Below the pieces are notes generated by a model, which did not search any database, was not told the origin of the DNA, and saw only the letters and a program-made list of their open reading frames with translations. From assembly GCA_958298945.1 (NCBI GenBank), contig OY282606.1:58293920-58357919 (forward strand): a DNA stretch of 64,000 nucleotides, written 5' to 3'. The stretch comes from Atherix ibis. Taxonomy: Eukaryota > Arthropoda > Insecta > Diptera > Athericidae. The stretch's first letter is position 1. The number at the start of each line of letters is the position of its first letter. Below, piece by piece: positions 58,585 through 64,000 of this stretch. A program made the translations under genes and the position numbers.

Positions 58585-58755
58585 TGTTATGATGTAACGT
58601 GGCTTTGATGTCTTCTAGAATATTCTAGAAAAGCGGTTCTAAAGAGGTCCACATTATTCTAGATGATTCTAGAATAGCGTTTCTAGAGTGTTCCAGAATA
58701 TTCCAGAAAGTTCGATATCAGAATGTTCTAGAAGCACGCCAGAGCAGTATAAATA
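58585..58755 (+). promoter_or_regulatory. gypsy LTR U3 with contiguous heat-shock elements and TATA box
   Basis: The LTR starts TGTTATGATG after the purine tract. It carries TTCTAGAATATTCTAGAA (58613-58630), four perfectly phased alternating TTC/GAA units. A second array at 58691-58713 has five phased units (TTC-GAA-TTC-GAA-TTC with 2-bp spacing). A third, GAATGTTCTAGAA (58721-58733), has three. Partial units lie between. The TATA box TATAAATA is at 58748-58755, 15 bp after the last unit. This is the classic binding-site pattern of heat-shock factor. The rest of the LTR is missing because a mariner begins right at the TATA box. Heat-inducibility is inferred. Confidence 0.8.
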
Positions 58756-60068
58756 CGAGGGTCATTCAACAAGTACTTAGCCTGCAAAAGAAAAACAAAA
58801 ATTTTGGAAAGGTGGTAATTTATTTTTCCACATAATCTCCTTCAAGCTCAAAACACTTGGCCCAGCGATGCTCTAACTTTTTTAACCCGTCCAAAAAATA
58901 CATTTTCTCGAGGGAAGCAAACTAGGCCTCCGTGGCGACGATGACCTCCTCATTCGACTCAAATCTATTCCCGGCGAGTCATTTTTTCAGGTTTGGAAAC
59001 AAAAAGTAGTCACAGGGGGCCAAATCTGGAGAGTACGGTGGATGGGGCAGCAATTCGTAGCGCAATTCGACCAATTTGGCCATGGCGACGGCGGAGGTGT
59101 GAGCCGGCGCGTTGTCTTGGTGGAACAGCACTTTTTTCTTCGCAAAGCGGGGCCGCTTTTTCTTAAATTCGACGTCAAATCGGCCCAATAAGTCAGCATA
59201 GTGATAGTTTTACCCTTCTCGAGGTAATCGATGTGGATCACACCTTGTGAATCCCAGAAAACGGTGGCCATCAGCTTTCCGGCCGATCGAACAGTCTTCG
59301 CCTTCTTCGGAGCACGTTCGCCGGGTGAAGTCCACTGTTTCGACTGTTCCTTGGTCTCTGGTGTGTACCAGTGAATCCATGTTTCGTCGACGGTCACGAA
59401 ACGACGCAAGGACTCCGCTGGATTGCGCTGAAACAGCGCCAAACACGTCACCGATGTGGTCTCACGGTTGCGCTTGTTTTCCGGTGTGAGCAAACGCGGC
59501 ACCCATCGTGCCGACAGCTTTCTCATGCCCAGTTCTTCGTGTAGAATATGATGCACCGTTTCTACTGCGATGCCCACAGTCTCAGCTATCTCGTGAACCT
59601 TCAATCGACGGTCTGCCAACACGAGATCGTGGACTTTTTTAACGTTTTCCTCCGTAGCAGCCGTTTTTGGGGCACCTGGGCGTGGCTCATCAAAAACCGA
59701 CGTGCGGCCACGAACAAACTCGTTGAACCTATTCTTGACGGTCGCCATTGAAGGAGAAGAGTCACCATACACAGCATCCAAGCGATCTTTGATTTCGCTA
59801 CGCGTTTTCCCTTCCAAAAACAAGAATCTAATCACCGAACGATATTGTTCTTTTTCCATTTTTGTGCAACCGACCGAGACGATCGCTTTCAAAGGCTCTC
59901 AAAACAAAATTAATGAAGTGAATTAAATTCAAAGGCTCTCAAAACAAAATTAATGAAGGGAAACTTTGACAGTAGGCTACTAAAAGAATGTACTGCACGA
60001 TGGTAAATTTCTTTTGTGACAGCAGTTCCATCGGGCGGTAAGGCTAAGTACTTGTTGAATGACTCACG
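58756..60068 (-). mobile_element. mariner, SETMAR-like/vertumnana-irritans type, nearly complete
   Basis: 1313 bp with 28-bp inverted repeats: CGAGGGTCATTCAACAAGTAC at the left and CGTGAGTCATTCAACAAGTAC in complement at the right, both continuing TTAGCCT. TA flanks both ends (58754-58755 and 60069-60070). The transposase gene runs on the minus strand. A 31-bp leader segment is duplicated with a 40-bp period (59888-59918 and 59928-59958). The element is much richer in GC than the surrounding DNA, consistent with recent insertion. A 5'-end-only copy is at 28631-28828. Confidence 0.95.
58820..59859 (-). pseudogene. mariner transposase, frameshift and stops
   Basis: Starts MEKEQYRSVIRFLFLEGKTR at 59859 and would be about 345 residues, the usual mariner length. 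Two helix-turn-helix motifs, the DEPRPGAPK linker and KLSARWVPRLL precede the first catalytic block FVTVDETWIHWYTPE. A frameshift near 59200, after EKGKTIT, moves the rest to another frame. That frame keeps the second block VLFHQDNAPAHTS and the third YSPDLAPCDYFLFPNLKK with all catalytic Asp residues. A TGA follows LKK where Trp is normal, and a TAG replaces a Tyr in the ATEAYFA region; the end GDYVEK and TAA are intact. Such genes are often labelled SETMAR-like in insect annotations although they are plain transposases. Confidence 0.93.
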
Positions 60069-60070
60069 TA

Positions 60071-61006
60071 TTTTATGTAAATGTTGGCCACGATTACGTT
60101 TTAAGTTATTCATGTTAAAGGTCCAATTTTAAATCACTTTTCGAGCACCTCGGCTGGAATCTCGCTAATAACATGTATAATATTGTCTTTCAAGTGACGC
60201 TCTAAGTGACGCTGGTTTATCGGTATAGACGAGTGACTTAAGGTAGCCTCATAAAAAATAGTCTAGAAGCGTCAAATCGCACGATCTACGCGGCCAACTG
60301 AACGGTCCGAAACGTGAGATAAATTTTTCAGCGAACTCATCTCTCAATATATCCATTATTTCACGTACTGTACTGTGTGGCATGTAGTGCCGTCTTGTTA
60401 AAATCACATGTTGACCAGATGAAGTTCTTGAATTTTTGCCAAAAGAAAGTTGGAAATCGTCCTCATATTTTAAGATTCCATTAGCCTATAAACCGCAGCA
60501 AATATTGTAGTACATTTTTTTGGTTTTTTGGTTTTACCTGTGGTTGTTCATCAAACTAAATGCGAAAATTTTGTTTATTCACATACCCATTCAACCAGAT
60601 ATGAGCTTCGTCGCTGAACGCAATTTTCTGGTAAAAAAAAGGACTTTCTTCAAGTTTTCTAAGGCCCACTCACCGAAAATTCGATGTTTTCGCAGGTTAT
60701 TCGGCTTCAGTTCTTCCACGAGCTATATTTTATAGGCTTTCAAACCAATATTCTAGCATAAATTCTTCCACATAGTCAGGTACTACAATCCCAATTGCTG
60801 TGAACGGCGACGAACAAATCGTGGTCTTCACCAACACTAAACGCTACGGCAGCAATATTTTCCTCTGTACGCACTCTACGCATACGTATTGGTGGTTTGA
60901 TGTCCAATATCATAAATTTGCTGAGCAATTTAGTCACTATGGCTTGAATTGCTTGCTTAGTAGGGCGATTATGACCGCCACATTTTCCACAGAGCACGAA
61001 TTTTAA
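60071..61006 (-). pseudogene. DDE transposase relic (Tc1/mariner superfamily-like)
   Basis: The minus strand starts near 61006 with a CGKCGGHNRPTKQAIQAIVT block, then LLDIKPP-like and MRRVRTEENIAAVAFSV, the helix-turn-helix part of a transposase family common in insects. Between 60770 and 60120 scattered matter fits its DDE half (for example the region encoding SYFKLDE-like and WPRRSCDLT-like words is recognisable only loosely). It ends with NLKRNRGQHLHKI at 60113-60075, matching the usual RSRGQHLHEI end. The mariner at 58756-60068 begins directly after this, inside the last codons. Many stops and frameshifts. Confidence 0.7.
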
Positions 61007-61019
61007 TAATTAAATTCAA

Positions 61020-63245
61020 TAATTTGTAAGCATGGTTCGGATGTAAATAATTGGAATAAGCCCAAAATTTGTGTATTTATAAAAGCAATATTGCACTAAA
61101 AGAAATAATAAGTTATTTCAGTTAAGTAGATTACTTTTTTGAATAAAAATATTAAACAATGATAAAGGTTAACTAGTATTGCATACCCTGACGTTGACAT
61201 CGAAATTTTTCTCAAGATTTACGACGGCTCTTATTAATAATACTTTGTTTATTACAACTTGTTTGATAAATATCAGCTAATTTTTCTCCCACTAAAGAAC
61301 TTTATACTCTTTTTGGTTTTTTTATGCTTTATCTATGGTCGGTATTATAGTATTTGCTGATATTCAGTAAGTTATTTTTTATAGTTTTATGTAAGAATGT
61401 ATTTGTCTTGTTTTCTGATTTTTTTTACTATAATAAATAATTATATTCTAGTATATTTATTTTACACATGAAAGTACCTTTTTATAAAATATTAATTTTT
61501 ATTTCTAAACAGAATATATAAATCAGTTGAATTTGTTTTAATAAAAATAATTTTAAAAAAATGTTTCAAATATATACATGTATCAAAAAAAATGGATTAA
61601 TGAAAAAGCATACTAATAAATACGAGTATACTCGAAAATAAAAATATTATAGTATTTATCGTTATAAAATAGATTAATTATTGCTTTATTATCTGCTTAC
61701 CTATATATGAAATTTCTAAATAATTAAAAGTTATATTTTCAGCTAATTTTTGCAATGTCATTAATGCACTTCAATTTTCTCGTGTTATACCGATTATGTA
61801 AAATTAACTTAAATTTGGTTAATTTCTCCAAGAATTACTCAATAAATGCATAATATTATATAATATTATAAATATAATGTTAAACATTCTCAATAACATA
61901 TTTATATATTAAATTAAAAAATGGAAAAGGAATCAGCACTGATGTTCTCGTAAATAAAAAATTACAGCAAACTCAGCTGATAAGGGTTATTATAAAAAGA
62001 CAATTTTAGAATTGCTTGCAGAATTATAAGAGGTTGTTTGCAAATGCAATCAGTATTCAAAACTTAAATAACTTCTTCTTATGTAGACACTTATTATCGC
62101 TTGCTTGCAATTTTCTATCTCATCCTTTCCATATTGTGAGTATAACAATTTAAATGAAAATTTTATTAAAGATAGTTTGTTCTATACTCATATATATGAG
62201 TGCCGGGTACATAGAGTTCGAAATAAAAAAATCTTGATTGCATAGAAGAAAATGCCTCCAAGAATTCTCAATTTACAATAAAGTATATTTTAAAAGTATG
62301 TCCAGCATACTAATCAGATGAAATAAAATAGAAAAATCTCTGAAGATGAGAAATGGTTAAATTATTTTTTGTCAATTCCTTTTATAAGATTTATATCAAT
62401 TTTATGTTTACTATTTTTACATCAGTTCCTTTTTTTATTTTTAAAACACAAAAAATAAAAATAAACAGTAATAATGTGCATAAATAAAAAGTAAATAATT
62501 ATTAAATAAATACATCAAATTATTCAAATATTAATGTTAAGGATATTATATCTTTGTTCGTATCAATGTATGGCCATACTCCATACAATTTGTTCACTAT
62601 TTTGAATAGCTATTCCATCGCCGGGGTATTGTAGTCGCATAAAGTTTGCAGTTTAATTTTGAAACTATTATATGGAGTACGGACATACAAAGAAATTAAT
62701 ATTTTTTAAAGGTAGGCCAACTTTATTTGTAAATTTTATATATATACGTGTATATACATATACTGTAAAAAAAATGATCAAATCAGTTATAGTTTATGCT
62801 ACCAATTACAGTTCGATTATAGTTCATACTCTATATAAAAGATTTATAAACAAATATTGGCCCAAATATTATTTTTCATAATGTGTTTATTTTCGAAGTC
62901 ATATTGGTAATTAAAAAAACTACAATTAATATTGAAGCCCCTTGAAAGGCTCAGAAAAAGCGTTCGGTTCTACGCATCAGATTGGACTTCGCCGAGGAGT
63001 TTTGTTCGGTAAAAGGGATTCCTGTTGTTTCCCAGCCCACTATTTATTTGGGTGAATAATTTTTCCTTTAAGATCAAAAAACTTGAAGGACGTCGTCTTG
63101 GTACTCCCAACCAGTGTAACCGAGGAGCTGACGGCGTATCCAATTCCAGTCTTCTAACACTGCTCTAAAAAGTGGAAACAATATCTTCTCCCATTAATAA
63201 TTTGCCCAAGGGAACTACTAAAATGAGATATAATTGATATATATA
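61020..63245. other. AT-rich spacer; one GC-richer unidentified block
   Basis: Very AT-rich to about 62930. The block 62935-63230 is richer in GC and has a short frame (KPLERLRKSVRFYASDW, then KLEGRRLGTPNQCNRG) that suggests a decayed mobile-element protein, but I cannot name it. No host gene seen. Confidence 0.45.
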
Positions 63246-63249
63246 AATA

Positions 63250-64000
63250 TTGGGTTGTCCAGAAAGTAATTTCGTGTTTCCCAACAGAGGACTTAATTGT
63301 ATTTTTCACAACCTACTACATCCTTAAGCCACATGTATTTTAACAGCTGATATAGCAAAGCTATGTCAGCTATCAAAATTCGATTGATCCTGTACAGTAG
63401 TTTTTGGTTGATATCCTTTTAAATATGAAAAGTGAAAAACTACATTTTCGACAAATTTTATTTTTTACTATAGAAAAGGTAAAAATGCTGTTCAAGCAAG
63501 AAAAAAATTATCCGATGTGTATGAAAAAGATGTGTTAAGTGAGCGCCAGTGCCAAAACTAGTTTACAAAATTTTCATCTCGAAGATGCACCACGTTCTGA
63601 AAGACCAGTTGAAGCTGATGAAGACACAATAAAGGCATTAATTGATGCAAACCGGCGAATAATAACTCGTGAGATCGCTAAGAGATTAAATTTATCGAAT
63701 TCGACCGTTCATGATGTTTTGAAACGACTAGGTTTTTTCTCAAAGCTCGACATATGGGTTCCTTGTCTTCTTATGGAAAAAATTTGTGCCGTCGCATTGA
63801 AGTTTGTGATTTGCTTCTCAAACGCCAAGAAAATAATCTATTTTTGAAGCGTATGATCACTGGGGACGAAAAATGGGTCGTATACAACAATGTTAAGCGC
63901 AAAAGATTCTGGAGTAGAAAAGATGAACCGACACAAAGCACTTCGAAAGTCAATATTCATCAAAAAAAGGTTATGCTATCTGTTTGGTGGGACTTCAAAG
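63250..64000 (+). mobile_element. mariner, mellifera type, runs off the window
   Basis: Begins after a TA with TTGGGTTGTCCAGAAAGTAA, a typical mariner end of this subfamily. The leader and the first two-thirds of the transposase follow before the window ends. The 3' inverted repeat lies outside. Confidence 0.88.
63425..64000 (+). pseudogene. mariner transposase, mellifera type, partial and frameshifted
   Basis: An ATG at 63425 gives MKSEKLHFRQILFF. A frameshift follows within 20 codons, and the conserved order then continues in other frames: VQARKKLSDVYEKDVLSERQ, LEDAPRSERPVEADEDTIKA, ITREIAKRLNLSNSTVHDVL, KLDIWVP and RMITGDEKWVVYNNVKRK (first catalytic Asp), ending near LSVWWDFK at the window edge. 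At least three frameshifts and an in-frame TAG after RQCQN make it non-functional. Confidence 0.88.

Larger units (their letters stand above)
56215..58755 (+). mobile_element. gypsy-type LTR retrotransposon, decayed 3' part with LTR
   Basis: Pieces in the expected order. The Gag region has a Gln/Glu/Arg-rich coiled segment (56215-56400), VKLTVSPFDESSS and AAYKLQFESVANANRWTNEQ (near 56640-56740) and FIDYIRNLKVRATVRLAHPT (56950-57030). A much-deleted pol leads to an integrase fragment (57640-58030). A purine tract AAGGGAGTAG precedes the 3' LTR at 58585. Protease and reverse transcriptase are not readable, so a large internal deletion is likely. A 3' internal duplication repeats GGGACGAGCATATAT and TCTCTCGTATAGAACGG (58001-58077). 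Not functional. Confidence 0.8.

Noticed and set aside
58820..59859. Host histone methyltransferase SETMAR
   Set aside because: No SET domain; the protein is a plain mariner transposase within its own inverted repeats.

Overview
The window looks like AT-rich, gene-poor chromosomal DNA from a fly (probably a schizophoran dipteran). The evidence is the transposon set (Jockey-clade and RTE LINEs, several mariner subfamilies, Tigger/pogo, hAT, Helitron, a gypsy-type LTR element), short GT-AG introns of 53 and 87 bp, and a nuclear mitochondrial insert whose atp6-cox3 order and codon use fit the invertebrate mitochondrial code. No intact conserved host gene was found. The only plausible host coding sequence is a 143-codon serine-rich reading frame at 16668-17099 (minus). 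A broken, intron-containing piece of the mRNA 3'-end processing gene Pcf11 lies at 30064-30779.

Layout. 1-8880 is AT-rich spacer with one Helitron helicase relic. 8881-10062 is a decayed mariner. 10660-12248 is a Jockey-clade LINE ('family B') ending in four 25-bp tandem units. 16.6-17.1 kb holds the orphan reading frame. 20277-24790 is a second family B LINE split by a mariner (21138-24193), which is itself split by a Tigger element (21192-23092). That Tigger carries a probable Tc1-type mini-element, and the mariner also contains a captured mitochondrial atp6/cox3 segment. 25455-25885 is a solo gypsy-type LTR with heat-shock-element-like promoter DNA. 28.6-33.2 kb holds a mariner 5' end, the Pcf11 piece and a Jockey fragment. 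34.6-40.3 kb is an older LINE ('family E') split by a GC-rich RTE-type LINE whose 5' end is a 5S rRNA-like sequence. A second, independent 5S relic lies at 40.9 kb. 42.9-43.8 kb is a second copy of the mariner subfamily seen at 21-24 kb. 44.4-47.8 kb is another decayed LINE. 48419-51687 is a young 5'-truncated Jockey with a perfect 11-bp target-site duplication. 52-53.2 kb holds a deleted mariner and a Jockey fragment. 55.7-61.0 kb joins a hAT relic, a gypsy relic with its 3' LTR, a nearly complete mariner and a DDE-transposon relic. The window ends inside a mellifera-type mariner (from 63250).

Besides the transposons, the main signals are: (i) an LTR promoter made of contiguous heat-shock-element pentamers next to a TATA box, in two copies; (ii) an RTE LINE headed by a complete 5S-like sequence plus a tRNA T-arm/B-box-like motif; (iii) a mitochondrial insert inside a transposon; (iv) at least nine short-loop inverted duplications, two of which can be shown, by comparison with a sister transposon copy, to have replaced the original sequence, as expected of fold-back template switching; (v) the multi-exon Pcf11 fragment.
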